Origin: Massilia violaceinigra | Lineage (GTDB): Bacteria; Pseudomonadota; Gammaproteobacteria; Burkholderiales; Burkholderiaceae_D | DNA: 64,000 bases | Assembly: GCF_002752675.1 (NCBI RefSeq) | Contig: NZ_CP024608.1 | Location: forward strand, 2,480,001 to 2,544,000 | Direction of reading: 5' to 3' | Part shown: positions 17,336-30,552 of the stretch, piece after piece | Position numbering within the stretch: the stretch's first letter is position 1 | How the letters are laid out: each line of letters starts with the position of its first letter | Translations under genes and position numbers: made by a program | The notes under the pieces: generated by a model | What the model was told of the DNA's origin: nothing | Database searches by the model: none | The model's input: the letters and a program-made list of their open reading frames with translations, nothing else

Positions 17336-18064
17336 TTACCACTGGACTTTGTCGAGTTGCTCGAACAGGTCGCGGAACACCACCTTGATGCGCTGCTTTT
17401 CCATGACGTTGAATTTGTCGCTTTCGCGCACTTCATTGGCGGTCAGGCGCGCGATATTCATCTTCTTGATGTCGGCGCCGAAGGTGTCGGCGTTGCGTTG
17501 CGACAGCACCACGCGCCCGCACACGCGCCCGGCATTGTCGGCATAGGTTTGCGATTCGGTAAACACCTTGCCGGTGGCCGATTGCAGCGGGCCGAAGTGC
17601 TCGTTTTCCCACAGCACCAGCGGCACGCTGGTCGACTTGGCGGTCGAGACAAATCCCATGGCCGTGTCGTGCAGGGTGTCGCCACCGCCGACGATGGTGT
17701 GGATGTACACCTTGCGCCCCGATTCCTTGAGCAAGTCGAAGCAATCGTTTTCCAGCAGGTAACCCATCAGCGGCGAAAAGGTATTGGCGCCGTTGTCGAT
17801 CACGCAGTTGCCTTCTTCTTCCAGCAGGTCGATCATCAGCGCGTCGAAGCGCTTGGGGTCGATGTTGCGCGCGTCGGTCATGACCGGCACGTGTTTCACG
17901 TCCATCGCCTTGTAGCGCGAAAAGGTGGCGTTTTCCTGGTCGGTATCGTAGCAGCGCAGGGGCCGCTCGTCCTTGCCGGCCAGCCATTGCGCCAGGATGG
18001 TCGAGACCAGGGTCTTGCCGATGCCGCCCTTGCCCTGCAGGATGAAATGAACCGTATTGTGCAT
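17336..18064 (-). CDS. IncP-type TraL-like P-loop ATPase
   Basis: A 242-residue MinD/ParA-type ATPase. The deviant Walker A motif LQGKGGIGKTLVSTILAQWLAG is at residues 9-30, and the sequence continues CYDTDQENATFSRYKAMDV, NCVIDNGANTFSPLMGYLLEND, VYIHTIVGGGDTLHDTAMGF and ends RQRIKVVF-like and LFEQLDKV. This order and wording recall TraL of RP4/RK2. The start is ATG 18064, with GGAG seven bases upstream. It sits in a chromosomal setting between cinA and the arsR-CDF pair, with host-like composition, so a domesticated role is possible. Confidence 0.8.
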   Translation of the reverse strand: MHNTVHFILQGKGGIGKTLVSTILAQWLAGKDERPLRCYDTDQENATFSRYKAMDVKHVPVMTDARNIDPKRFDALMIDLLEEEGNCVIDNGANTFSPLMGYLLENDCFDLLKESGRKVYIHTIVGGGDTLHDTAMGFVSTAKSTSVPLVLWENEHFGPLQSATGKVFTESQTYADNAGRVCGRVVLSQRNADTFGADIKKMNIARLTANEVRESDKFNVMEKQRIKVVFRDLFEQLDKVQW

Positions 18065-18166
18065 CGAATTGCTCCAGAAAATGACCGGCGCCGGTGCGCG
18101 TGCCGGCCCGGCAGGTATCAACGCAGGGGGAGAACAGGACGATGGCGCCAATCCGCCATCGCGCTT

Positions 18167-18649
18167 CTATTCGATGATGCGCAGCAGCCCTTGCAGCGCG
18201 TGCACCACGGTCTGCTCGCGCACGGCGTGGCGGTCGCCGGCGAATACCAGGCGCTCGGTCAGAATGGTGTCGCCCCTGGCCCAGCCGAAGCAGACGGTGC
18301 CGACCGGCTTGCCCGGCACCGCGCCGCTCGGGCCGGCGATGCCGGTGGTCGACAAGGCCACGTGCGCGTTGCTGTTTGCCAATGCACCGGTGGCCATGGC
18401 GGATGCCACTTCTTCGCTGACCGAGCCCAGTTGCGCCATCAGCGCCGCCGACACATCGAGCAGCTCGGTTTTCGATGCGTTGGAATAGGTCACGAAGCCG
18501 CAATCGAACCAGCCGGTCGAGCCGGCCACCTCGGTGACCGCTTGCGCTACCCCGCCGCCGGTGCACGATTCGGCGGTCACCAGCAGCAAGCCTTTCGCTT
18601 GCAGCGCGCGGCCGACTTTGGCGGAAAGATCGAGAATGTCGTTCGTCAC
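18167..18649 (-). CDS. Nicotinamide-nucleotide amidase (CinA C-terminal domain, PncC)
   Basis: A 160-residue stand-alone CinA C-terminal domain. PncC hydrolyses nicotinamide mononucleotide to nicotinate mononucleotide in NAD recycling. The signature GLLLVTAESCTGGGVAQAVTEVAGSTGWFDCGFVTYSN and the later ALSTTGIAGPSGAVPGKPVGTVCFGW are complete, including the active Ser in AESCTGG. The start is GTG 18649 with AGGAG six bases upstream. The gene is upstream of the traL-like gene on the same strand, 102 bases apart. Confidence 0.92.
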   Translation of the reverse strand: MTNDILDLSAKVGRALQAKGLLLVTAESCTGGGVAQAVTEVAGSTGWFDCGFVTYSNASKTELLDVSAALMAQLGSVSEEVASAMATGALANSNAHVALSTTGIAGPSGAVPGKPVGTVCFGWARGDTILTERLVFAGDRHAVREQTVVHALQGLLRIIE

Positions 18650-18985
18650 GTGTTGCTCCTTTTGGACGGTCAGCGGGGACCATGGTTGCGGATCGAAATA
18701 CGGATCGGGAAGGGCGCACCGGCGACGGTGCGGCCCTGCGATTCTACTTTACCATGCACTCTGCAACACTGTCCGTCCACCCTGTTGCAATGTTTCAAAA
18801 GGGATATCCAAGCAACCTAAAAAAGCGTAGAGTGGATCCGAGGAAATCGTCGTGCGCGCCGGGCGTGTGTGCCGTGCGCCGCCAGCCTGTTGCTCTGCTA
18901 TGCTGGGCTTTGCCGCTGAGTTTGCTTTTCTGTCTGATCCGGATTGGAGTCCCATGTCCCCGATTCTTTTGCTTGCCGAACTGCC
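18650..18985 (+). other. 336-bp gap between divergent cinA and yfiR-like genes
   Basis: It holds the promoters of both directions by position, although I cannot assign clear boxes. A short ORF at 18954-18998 (MSPILLLAELPWRA) with GGAG just upstream overlaps the yfiR-like start in another frame and may couple its translation. Nothing else recognisable. Confidence 0.45.
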
Positions 18986-19557
18986 ATGGCGGGCCTGAGC
19001 CGGTTCGCATTGCGCAGGCGTGCGGTACGCTCGCTGGCGCTGCCGGCGCTGTTGGCGATGCTCGCCTGGAGCGGCGCCGCCGCGGCCCAGCCCAGCGTCG
19101 AAAACCAGGTCAAGGCCGCCTACCTGTTCAAATTCGCCGGCTTCGTCGAGTGGCCTGAAGGCAGCTTCACGCGCACCGACAGCCCGCTCCAGATCGGCGT
19201 GGCCGGCAACGACGCCCTGGCCGACCAGCTCGAACAAATGGTGGCCGGGCGCACCGTCGCCGGGCACGCCATTTCGGTGCGCAAGCTGCGCCGCGGCGAT
19301 GCCCTGCACGGCGTCCATATCCTGTTCATCGGCGCCGGCGAACGCTCCTCCGTGATCGACATGCTGGCGGCCGCGCGCGGCCAGTCGGTACTGACCGTTT
19401 CCGACGCCGACGACAGCATTGCTTTGGGGTGCATGATCGCTTTCGTGGTGGCCCAGGACCGGCTGCGCTTCGACGTCGCCCTCGGCCAGGTCAACTCCAG
19501 CCGGCTGCGCATCAGCGCGCGCATGCTGGCCGCCGCCAACCGTGTGCAGGGGGCCAC

Positions 19558-19561
<4 letters not shown>
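18986..19561 (+). CDS. YfiR-family periplasmic regulator
   Basis: A 191-residue exported protein. The start at ATG 18986 gives a good signal peptide (MAGLSRFALRRRAVRSLALPALLAMLAWSGAAAAQ). The mature part shows the YfiR pattern: VENQVKAAYLFKFAGFVEWPEGSF, IGVAGNDALADQLEQ, GVHILFIGAGE, QSVLTVSDADD and the tail LGQVNSSRLRISARMLAAANRV. In Pseudomonas YfiR binds and inhibits the diguanylate cyclase YfiN in the periplasm. Here the next gene overlaps by ATGA and encodes a membrane histidine kinase, which is therefore the probable target. Confidence 0.88.
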
Positions 19562-21581
<2,020 letters not shown>

Positions 21582-21585
<4 letters not shown>

Positions 21586-24167
21586 TATCCCTCGATGACA
21601 TCCACAACGCTGCCATCCTGATCGTCGACGACCAGCTGGTCAACGTGCAGCTGCTCGAATACCTGCTCACGACCACCGGCTACACCAATGTGAGCAGCAC
21701 CACCGACCCGCGCGAAGTCGCGGCCAGGCACCTCAAGCACCGCTACGACCTGATCATCCTCGACCTGCACATGCCGGGCATGAGCGGCTTCCAGGTGATG
21801 GAGGCGCTGGCGCCCATGGAAACCGAAGCCTACCTGCCGGTGCTGGTGGTGACGGCCGAACCGGATAAAAAGCTGGCCGCGCTCGACGCCGGCGCGCGCG
21901 ACTTCGTCGGCAAGCCGTTCGACCCGGTCGAAGTGCTCACGCGCATCCGCAACATGCTCGAAGTGCGCCTGCTGCACCGCGAATCGAAGAGCTACGGCAC
22001 CCTGCTCGAACAGACGGTGCGCGAGCGCACCGCCGAACTGCAGCGCTTTCGCAGCGCCATGGATGCCACCAACGACGCCATCTTCCTGATCGACACCGGC
22101 AGCATGACGGTAGTCGACGTCAACGACGGCGCTTGCCGCATGCTCGGTTACCAGCGCGACGAGCTGCTGCGCCTGGACCCCACGGTGTACGGCCTGGCCG
22201 GTCCGGGCCAGCTGGCGCGCCAGGCCGACCCGGAGCGCGACGCGATACGCTACCCCGACCTGGTCGAAGACCACCTGACGCGCGCCGACCTGCGCGAAGT
22301 GGCGGTTGAAGTCTACTGGCAAACCCAAAGCGTGGGCAGCACGCGCATGCTGATCGCCGTGGCGCGCGACATCAGCGAGCGCCTGGCCGCGCGCCAGCGC
22401 CTGGCCCACCTGGCCAGCTACGACAGCCTGACCGGCCTGCCCAACCGCACCCTGTTCTACCAGACCTTGCGCGAAGCGATCGAGCTGGCGCAGGACAAGC
22501 AGTGGCGCATCGTGGTGCTGTTCATCGCGCTCGACCGCTTCAAGACCGTCAACGACTCGCTCGGCTCGGCCCTGGGCGACGAGTTGCTGCGCCAGTTCAG
22601 CACGCGCCTGGTGCAGTGCGTGCGCATCCGCGACACGGTCGGGCGCCTGGGCGGCGACGAATTCGCCCTCATCCTGACAATGACGCGCAACCAGCAGGAC
22701 GCCGTCAACGTCGCCAACGAAGTGCGCGACACGCTGCGCGCGCCGTTCGACCTGCATGGCAAGCAGGCCGGCCTGACGGCCAGCATCGGCATCGCCATGT
22801 ACCCGGACGACGCCCTTGACCCCGAGACCCTGATCAAGTACGCCGACACGGCCATGGGGCGCGCGAAGGAAGCGGGGCGCGACGGCTACCGCTTTTTCAC
22901 CGCCGGCATGAATGTGCAGGTGCTGGCGCGGCTCGACCTCGAACTGGCGCTGCGCCACGCGCTGGAACACGGCGAATTCCTGCTGTACTTCCAGCCCAAG
23001 GTGAATCTGCGCACGGGCCGCATCAGCGGCGCCGAAGCGCTGCTGCGCTGGAACCGGCCCGGCTACGGCCTGGTGTTCCCGGTCGAATTCGTGCCGGTGA
23101 TGGAGGAAACCGGTTTGATCGTGCGGGTCGGCGCGTGGGTGATCGACGAAGCCTGCCGCCAGATCGCACAGTGGTCGGCCAGCGACGTGGGCGACGTGCG
23201 CGTGGCTGTCAACGTATCGAGCCGCCAGTTTGTCGAAGGCGACCTGGAAGGCGAAATCCGCGCGGCGGTCAGCCGGCACGGGATCGACCCGACGCTGCTC
23301 GAACTGGAGCTGACCGAAAGCGCGCTGATGTCCAACGCCGAGCACACGATTGCGGTGCTGGGCAATCTCAAGCAGCTTGGCATCACGATTGCGATCGACG
23401 ATTTCGGCACCGGCTATTCGAGCCTGGCGTACCTGAAGCGCTTCCCGATCGACAAGCTCAAGATCGACATCGCCTTTGTGCGCGACGTGACGGTCAATCC
23501 GGACGACGCGGCGATTGCCCTGGCCATCATCGGCATGGCCCATTCGCTGCACATGCAGGTGATCGCCGAAGGGGTGGAGACGCCGGCGCAGTTGGCTTAC
23601 CTGCGGCGCCACCGCTGCGACGAAGTGCAGGGTTTCCATTTCAGCCGCCCGCTGCCGGCCGCGGAGTTCGGCGAGATGGTGATGGCCAATGTGGCGCAGC
23701 CGTCCGAGCCGGAGGCGCCCGACAGCCATCGCCAGACCTTGCTGATCGTGGACGACGACGTCAATGTGCTGTCGTCGCTGCACCGGCTGTTCAAGCGCGA
23801 TAACTACCGGATTCTGACGGGGGTGTCGCCGGCCGAAGGCTTCGAGCTGCTGGCGCTGCACACGGTGCAGGTGATCGTGTGCGACCAGCGCATGCCGGGC
23901 ATGAGCGGCACCGAGTTCCTGAGCAAGGTCAAGGAACTGTATCCGGACACGATACGGATCATCCTGTCCGGCTACACGGGGCTTGAAGCGGTGCTCGACT
24001 CGATCAACCGCGGCGCGATTTACCGCTTCTACACCAAGCCGTGGGACGAGACGCAGCTGCGCGATAACGTGCGGCTGGCCTTCCATCATTACTGGCTGAT
24101 GAATGGGCCCAAGGACGATCCGCATAATGCGCACTTTGTCGAAGCTGGGCAGGTGCCGGCGGAATAG
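21582..24167 (+). CDS. REC-PAS-GGDEF-EAL-REC cyclic-di-GMP signalling protein
   Basis: An 861-residue soluble protein. N-terminal receiver with D61 (LILDLHMPG), PAS at about 160-270, GGDEF at 357-361 ([11 protein letters not shown]) with an I-site R348-x-x-D351 five residues before it, EAL at 485-487 (SGAEALLRW) with [10 protein letters not shown] and EGVET, and a C-terminal receiver with D768 ([11 protein letters not shown]) of the RpfG/HupR type. Synthesis and degradation motifs both look intact, so the direction may be set by phosphorylation. Start ATG overlaps the kinase stop by four bases. Confidence 0.93.
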
Positions 24168-24197
24168 AAAGATGGCGTTTTTCCGCTAACTTTCGAT

Positions 24198-24298
24198 CCG
24201 TCGTTCCCGCGCCAAGGCGGCACTCGGGGAACCCAATTTCGTGCCGTAGCCGTCGGCGGCTTAACGTACTTGGGTTCCCGCCTGCGCGGGAACGACGG
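24198..24298. repeat. Palindromic dispersed repeat, copy 3
   Basis: Arms CCGTCGTTCCCGCGCC... and ...GGGTTCCCGCCTGCGCGGGAACGACGG are inverted about a 35-base centre. The left arm carries the same CAAGGCGGCACTCGG interruption as the copy at 9197. It lies between the c-di-GMP gene and the convergent thiL gene and may fold in both transcripts. Confidence 0.8.
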
Positions 24299-24307
24299 TC
24301 GTAACGG

Positions 24308-25306
24308 TCAGGCGCTGGCGAAGTGGTCGAAACCGGACAGCTTCAGGTCGAGCGCTTGGCCGGCGGCGTCGACCAGGCGCAGGCCCGGTGCGGCGTCGAT
24401 TGTCCCTACGCGCGTAACTGCGGTGCCACTTGCATGACCGGCTGCCACGATGGCGTCGCGCCGTGAACTCGGGGCCGTGAAGCACAACTCGTAATCGTCG
24501 CCGCCGGCGGCGCAGAACTGGCGCCGCAGCGCCTGCGGCTGCGCGGCCAGTACCGGTCCGGCGGGCAGCGCATCGACATCGAGCGTGGCGCCGACGCCTG
24601 ATGCGGCGAGGATGTGACCGAGGTCGCCCACCAGGCCGTCGGAGATATCGATGGCGGCGTGGGCCAGGCGCTTGCCGGCCAACGCCAGGCCCAGCGCCAC
24701 GCGCGGGGCGGGCGTGTGCATGCGGGTACCGGCCGCGAGCAGGGCGGCATCGTCCAGCCGGTATTGCTTGCGGTAGCCGGCCAGCGCAAGGCGGGCGTCG
24801 CCCAGCGTGCCCGAAATCCACAGGTCGTCGCCGGCGATGGCGGCATCGCGCCGCAGCGCGTGGCCGGGTGCCAGTTCGCCGAAAATGGTGATGCAGATGT
24901 TCAGCGGTCCTTTGGTGGTGTCGCCGCCGATCAGTTCACAGCCATGCTGGTCGGCCAGCGCGAACAGGCCGGCGGAAAACCCGGACAGCCAGTCGGGATC
25001 GGCCGCCGGCAGCGCCAGCGCCAGCGTAAAAGCTACCGGCCGCGCGCCCATCGCGGCCAGGTCGGACAGGTTCACCGCCAGGCACTTGTGGCCCAGCATG
25101 CGCGCATCGGCGCCGGCGAAGAAATGCCGGTCCTCGACCAGCATGTCGGATGAAATGGCCATCTGCATGCCGGGGGAGGGGGCGAGCAGCGCGCAATCGT
25201 CGCCGATTCCCAGCGCTGCCCGGCCCAGCGCTGCCCGGCCTAGCGCGGCGCGGCCCGGGTGCTGACGGTTGAAGTACTGCTTGATGAGGTCGAATTCGGA
25301 GAGCAT
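24308..25306 (-). CDS. thiL: Thiamine-monophosphate kinase
   Basis: ThiL phosphorylates thiamine monophosphate to thiamine pyrophosphate, the last step of cofactor synthesis. The 332-residue product shows MLSEFDLIKQYF, LGIGDDCALLAP, MLVEDRHFF, VNLSDLAAMGARP, GGDTTKGP, AAIDISDGLVGDLGHI and FCAAGGDDYELCF, all family motifs. A run GRAALGRAALGRAALG just before GIGDDCA is encoded by a three-copy 15-bp tandem repeat and is about 10 residues more than I would expect. Start ATG at 25306; no strong ribosome site is visible. Confidence 0.93.
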   Translation of the reverse strand: MLSEFDLIKQYFNRQHPGRAALGRAALGRAALGIGDDCALLAPSPGMQMAISSDMLVEDRHFFAGADARMLGHKCLAVNLSDLAAMGARPVAFTLALALPAADPDWLSGFSAGLFALADQHGCELIGGDTTKGPLNICITIFGELAPGHALRRDAAIAGDDLWISGTLGDARLALAGYRKQYRLDDAALLAAGTRMHTPAPRVALGLALAGKRLAHAAIDISDGLVGDLGHILAASGVGATLDVDALPAGPVLAAQPQALRRQFCAAGGDDYELCFTAPSSRRDAIVAAGHASGTAVTRVGTIDAAPGLRLVDAAGQALDLKLSGFDHFASA

Positions 25307-25344
25307 GCGCGATTGTACAGCCATGCCAGCTCCGCATCGGCAGC

Positions 25345-26547
25345 TTACAGGCGGCCCAGCGTGACCTCCACCAGGCGGCCCTTTTTCTGGAACTCTTCGT
25401 TGACCGTCACCAGGATGCGTCCCTGCGCATCTTCCGCGATCGAGGTCACCTGGCTGGTGGCGTCCGCCACCGTGCGCTTGTAGCCCGGCAGCAGGCTCGA
25501 CAGGTCGGTCCACTTGTCGCCATTGTCCGCCGACCATGCCAAATAGGGCAAGCCCTTCGCCTTGTCGAAACCGGCCGCGACGATCACGTTGGGTTTGCCG
25601 GCAGGCGAGAGCAACTGGGTGATGTAGGGATAGTTGACGCCGCCCGTCAGCGGTTGCTTGAGCACGAACTTGTAGCTCTTGCCGCTGTCATCGCTGCGCA
25701 GCAGGCCGCCTTCGACACCGATGAACACGCGCTCGCTCTTGCCCAGCGTGGTAATCAGATGCACGTTGCGGTTTTCCAGTTCCGGCACGCTCAACTGCAC
25801 GGGAACCGTGGAAGCGAGCGCGGAGTTGTCGGCGTTCATGGTGTAGGCGCGCACGTAGGCCATGTCGAGCGGACATTCGCCGCCCGTCAGCAGGCGCCCG
25901 CCCACCACCTCGAACGACTGGTGGGTGCAGCTCATGCTATCCATCGTCCCCATGATCGGACGCCAGGTGGCGCCCTGGTCGTTCGAGACCTGCACGTTCT
26001 GCCCGGCGCCGCCGTTGGCGAACCAGCGCTTGCCGACCGCCTTGACATCGGCCACGTACATGCGTTCGCAATAGCTTGCGTAGCAGATCCGGAAGTCCTT
26101 GTCCTTGGGGATGAAGCTCATCTTCGCCTGGTCCAGCTCGCACAAGGTATGTTCGTCGGCGCTGCCCCAGGCCGGCTGCATCAGGAGCGTCTTGCCGTCA
26201 ACCTGCTTCAGTTCGGCCGCGCGCCGCACTTCGACCTGATCGCTGGCCGGCAGCTTGCACTCGCCCAGGCCGACCGTTTGCCAGGCCGATTTGGCGCTGA
26301 CCCCGCGCGCGGTGGCCAGGATGGCGGTGCCGTCGGTTTCGGTATTGGTCAGCGCGACGTAGGCATTCTTGTCGTCGATCGTAATCGAGTTCATGCCGCG
26401 CTCGTGATTCATCAGCACATCGACGCGCGCGATCGGGTCCGGCGCGGGAGGGGGCAAGGGTTTGCCCCCGTCGCCGCCGCCGCCGCATCCGGTCAGCAGG
26501 GTGGCGGCGATCAGTCCGGCGGGAAGGCAGTGTTGGAGTGGTTTCAT
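25345..26547 (-). CDS. Lipoprotein with sialidase/BNR-like repeats
   Basis: A 400-residue exported lipoprotein with lipobox LLTGC at residues 17-21 followed by a Gly-rich and Pro-rich tether (GGGGDGGKPLPPPAPDP). The body contains BNR-type Asp-box-like motifs such as VSNDQGATWRPI, RSDDSGKSYKFV and WSADNGDKWTDL, typical of beta-propellers. Six or more cysteines (GECKLP, TLCELD, CYASYCE, SCTHQS, GECPLD) suggest disulfides. No enzymatic residues can be assigned, so it may bind rather than cleave. It is transcribed with thiL on the same strand, 38 bases upstream. Confidence 0.75.
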   Translation of the reverse strand: MKPLQHCLPAGLIAATLLTGCGGGGDGGKPLPPPAPDPIARVDVLMNHERGMNSITIDDKNAYVALTNTETDGTAILATARGVSAKSAWQTVGLGECKLPASDQVEVRRAAELKQVDGKTLLMQPAWGSADEHTLCELDQAKMSFIPKDKDFRICYASYCERMYVADVKAVGKRWFANGGAGQNVQVSNDQGATWRPIMGTMDSMSCTHQSFEVVGGRLLTGGECPLDMAYVRAYTMNADNSALASTVPVQLSVPELENRNVHLITTLGKSERVFIGVEGGLLRSDDSGKSYKFVLKQPLTGGVNYPYITQLLSPAGKPNVIVAAGFDKAKGLPYLAWSADNGDKWTDLSSLLPGYKRTVADATSQVTSIAEDAQGRILVTVNEEFQKKGRLVEVTLGRL

Positions 26548-26867
26548 GGGACGCTCTTTCGACAGGGTTGGCGGAAGCTCGCGCCGCGCAGGGTCAGGGT
26601 TCCCGCCCGCAGCGCCGCGATGCCCGTGCATTGTCTGGCCAGCCCGCGGCATGGGTCTATTGCGTTTCTGTCTAGAATTTGTATCAACTGTCAGCGATGT
26701 GTACCGTGCTGTAGCGCCGAGCGAGCGATCGCTTTTTTGTTTGTTGCGATGAAATTTTCATGTTTTGGGGCAATTGACCCGAAGTTGGTGAAAATACGTA
26801 GCTTGTTGAAAGATCACGTCTGATAAAATCCTCAGTCCCCGACAGTACACAGGAAGGCCGTACCAGC
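26548..26867 (+). other. 320-bp gap between divergent lipoprotein and malic enzyme genes
   Basis: No gene seen. The right half is AT-rich and holds a candidate promoter for the malic enzyme: TTGTTG (26803-26808), 15 bases, TAAAAT (26824-26829). The spacing is short, so the assignment is weak. Confidence 0.4.
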
Positions 26868-29180
26868 ATGGATTCGTCACCAGAGAAGAAGGAAGAACTG
26901 CGCCAGCAACTGCGCCTCGCCGCGCTCGAGTATCACGAGAGCCCCCGTCCCGGAAAAATCAGCGTCACGCCCACCAAGCAGCTGCTCAACCAGCGCGACC
27001 TCGCCCTGGCGTACTCGCCGGGCGTGGCGGCTCCTTGCGAAGAAATCGTCAAGGACCCGGGTAACGCCTATAAATACACGGCGCGCGGCAATCTGGTGGC
27101 CGTCATCACCAACGGTACCGCCGTGCTGGGCCTGGGCAATATCGGTCCGCTGGCGTCCAAGCCGGTGATGGAAGGCAAGGGCGTGCTGTTCAAGAAGTTC
27201 GCCGGCATCGATGTGTTCGACATCGAGATCAACGAGCAGGATCCGGACAAGCTGGTCAACATCATCGCCTCGCTGGAACCGACGTTTGGCGGCATCAACC
27301 TGGAAGATATCAAGGCGCCCGAGTGCTTCTATATCGAGCGCCAGTTGCGCGACCGCATGAAGATTCCGGTATTCCACGATGACCAGCACGGTACCGCGAT
27401 CATCGTCGGCGCCGCGATCCTGAACGGCGTCAAGGTGGTCGGCAAGGATATCCGCGAGTGCAAGCTGGTGGTGTCGGGCGCGGGCGCGGCTGCCCTGGCC
27501 TGCCTGGAACTGATCGTCGACCTCGGCTTCCCGATCGAGAACATCTACGTGACCGACCTGGCCGGCGTGGTCTACAAGGGCCGCGTCGAACTGATGGACC
27601 CGGACAAGGCGCGCTTCGCGCAAGACACGCCATTCCGTACCCTGGCTGAAGTGATGCCGGGCGCCGACATTTTCCTGGGCCTGTCCGCTGGCGGCGTGCT
27701 CAAGCAGGATATGGTCAAGGAAATGGCGGCCAATCCGCTGATCCTGGCGCTCGCCAATCCGACCCCGGAAATCCTGCCGGAAGAAGTCAAGGCCGTGCGC
27801 GGCGACGCCATCATCGCCACCGGCCGTTCGGACTATCCGAACCAGGTGAACAATGTGCTGTGCTTCCCCTACATTTTCCGCGGCGCCCTCGATTGCGGCG
27901 CCACCACCATTACGCGCGAGATGGAAATTGCGGTCGTGCACGCGATTGCCGACCTGGCCCACGCCGAGCAGTCGGACGTGGTGGCCACCACCTACGGCAT
28001 CAGCAACCTGTCGTTCGGTCCGGAATATTTGATCCCGATGCCGTTCGATCCGCGCCTCTTGATTCACATCGCCCCGGCCGTGGCCAAGGCGGCGGTCGAG
28101 TCGGGCGTGGCGACGCGTCCGATCGCCAACCTGGAAGCCTACGCCGACAGCCTGCAGCAGTTCGTGTACCGCAGCGGCACCTTCATGAAGCCGCTGTTCG
28201 CGGTGGCCAAGGCGGCCCCGCCGGAACTCAAGCGCATCGTCTACGCCGAAGGCGAAGAAGAGCGCGTGCTGCGCGCCGTGCAGGTCGTGGTCGACGAGAA
28301 GCTGGCGCGCCCGATCCTGGTCGGCCGTCCGAGCGTGCTGGAGCAGCGCATCGAGAAGTTCGGCCTGCGCCTCAAGCAAGGCGAGCATTTCGACGTCATC
28401 AATCCGGACCACGAAGACCGCTACCGCGATTACTGGCAGACCTATTACGCGATGACCATGCGTAAAGGTGTAACCCAGGAATACGCCAAGCTGGAAATGC
28501 GCCGCCGCCACAGCCTGATCGGTGCGATGATGATCCACAAGGGCGACGCCGACGGCATGATCTGCGGCACCTTCGGCACCACCAGCCTGCACCTGCACTA
28601 TATCGACCAGGTATTGGGCAAGCGCGACGGCGCCAATGTGTACGCGGCGATGAATTTCCTGATCCTGCCGGAACGCCAGATGGCTATCGTCGATACCCAC
28701 GTCAACGAAAACCCGAGCGCCGAGCAGCTGGCCGAGATCACCATCATGGCGGCCGACGAGATGAGCCGCTTCGGCCTGATTCCGCGCGCGGCGCTGTTGT
28801 CGCACTCGAACTTCGGTTCGGCCAACAGCGCATCGGCGCAAAAGATGCGCGCCGCGCTGGCGCTGGTGCAGCAAAAGGCGCCGCAGCTGGAAATCGATGG
28901 CGAGATGCACGGCGACGTGGCGCTCGACGCCAAGCTGCGCATGCAGCTGATGCCGCACTCGACCCTGCAGGGCGAGGCCAACCTGCTGGTGATGCCGAAT
29001 ATCGACAGCGCCAACATCGCCTACAACCTGCTCAAGACCGCGGCCGGCAACGGTATCGCGATCGGTCCGGTGCTGCTCGGCTGCGCCAAGCCGGTGCACA
29101 TCCTGACGCCATCGGCCACGGTGCGCCGGATCGTCAACATGACGGCCCTGTGCGTGGTCGACGCCGTCTCGGAACGCTGA
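26868..29180 (+). CDS. maeB: NADP-dependent malic enzyme with phosphotransacetylase-like domain
   Basis: A 770-residue MaeB-type enzyme that decarboxylates malate to pyruvate with NADP. Residues 1-430 form the malic enzyme part: [67 protein letters not shown] and [26 protein letters not shown]. The C-terminal 330 residues resemble phosphate acetyltransferase ([39 protein letters not shown]), usually regulatory in these fusions. AGGAAGG lies upstream of the ATG, and a strong terminator follows. Length matches the family. Confidence 0.95.
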   Translation: MDSSPEKKEELRQQLRLAALEYHESPRPGKISVTPTKQLLNQRDLALAYSPGVAAPCEEIVKDPGNAYKYTARGNLVAVITNGTAVLGLGNIGPLASKPVMEGKGVLFKKFAGIDVFDIEINEQDPDKLVNIIASLEPTFGGINLEDIKAPECFYIERQLRDRMKIPVFHDDQHGTAIIVGAAILNGVKVVGKDIRECKLVVSGAGAAALACLELIVDLGFPIENIYVTDLAGVVYKGRVELMDPDKARFAQDTPFRTLAEVMPGADIFLGLSAGGVLKQDMVKEMAANPLILALANPTPEILPEEVKAVRGDAIIATGRSDYPNQVNNVLCFPYIFRGALDCGATTITREMEIAVVHAIADLAHAEQSDVVATTYGISNLSFGPEYLIPMPFDPRLLIHIAPAVAKAAVESGVATRPIANLEAYADSLQQFVYRSGTFMKPLFAVAKAAPPELKRIVYAEGEEERVLRAVQVVVDEKLARPILVGRPSVLEQRIEKFGLRLKQGEHFDVINPDHEDRYRDYWQTYYAMTMRKGVTQEYAKLEMRRRHSLIGAMMIHKGDADGMICGTFGTTSLHLHYIDQVLGKRDGANVYAAMNFLILPERQMAIVDTHVNENPSAEQLAEITIMAADEMSRFGLIPRAALLSHSNFGSANSASAQKMRAALALVQQKAPQLEIDGEMHGDVALDAKLRMQLMPHSTLQGEANLLVMPNIDSANIAYNLLKTAAGNGIAIGPVLLGCAKPVHILTPSATVRRIVNMTALCVVDAVSER

Positions 29181-29218
29181 TCGGCAAGTAACACCGCGCG
29201 TGTGTTTTGCGCGTCAGA

Positions 29219-29255
29219 ACGGCCGGCATCGTCATCGATGCCGGCCGTTTTTTGT
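29219..29255 (+). terminator. Terminator after the malic enzyme gene
   Basis: ACGGCCGGCATCG-tcat-CGATGCCGGCCGTTTTTT is a perfect 13-bp stem with a T tract, about 40 bases after the stop. Confidence 0.93.
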
Positions 29256-29427
29256 AGTAATTTCGCACAGCAAAAACGTGCATTACTACATTTCATTACA
29301 GTTCAAGATAAGCGTAACAATGCGTAAGCTGGCGCCGTCCGTCCCGGCAATCGGGGCATAATATCCATGCTAGTTGTTGTTCATATTGCACGGAACTTTT
29401 TTGCGTAAAGAATGATCAAAGCGATTC

Positions 29428-29436
29428 TGTTACAAT
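29428..29436 (+). promoter_or_regulatory. Candidate extended -10 promoter for the gmd cluster
   Basis: TGT-TACAAT matches an extended -10 element. It lies 69 bases upstream of the chosen gmd ATG and at the end of a low-GC stretch. No good -35 box is visible, as expected for extended -10 promoters. Confidence 0.4.
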
Positions 29437-29441
29437 GCTGA

Positions 29442-30551
<1,110 letters not shown>

Positions 30552-30552
30552 T

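Noticed and set aside
26877..29099. 740-residue minus-strand open frame
   Set aside because: Antisense of the malic enzyme gene, His/Arg/Gln-rich shadow.
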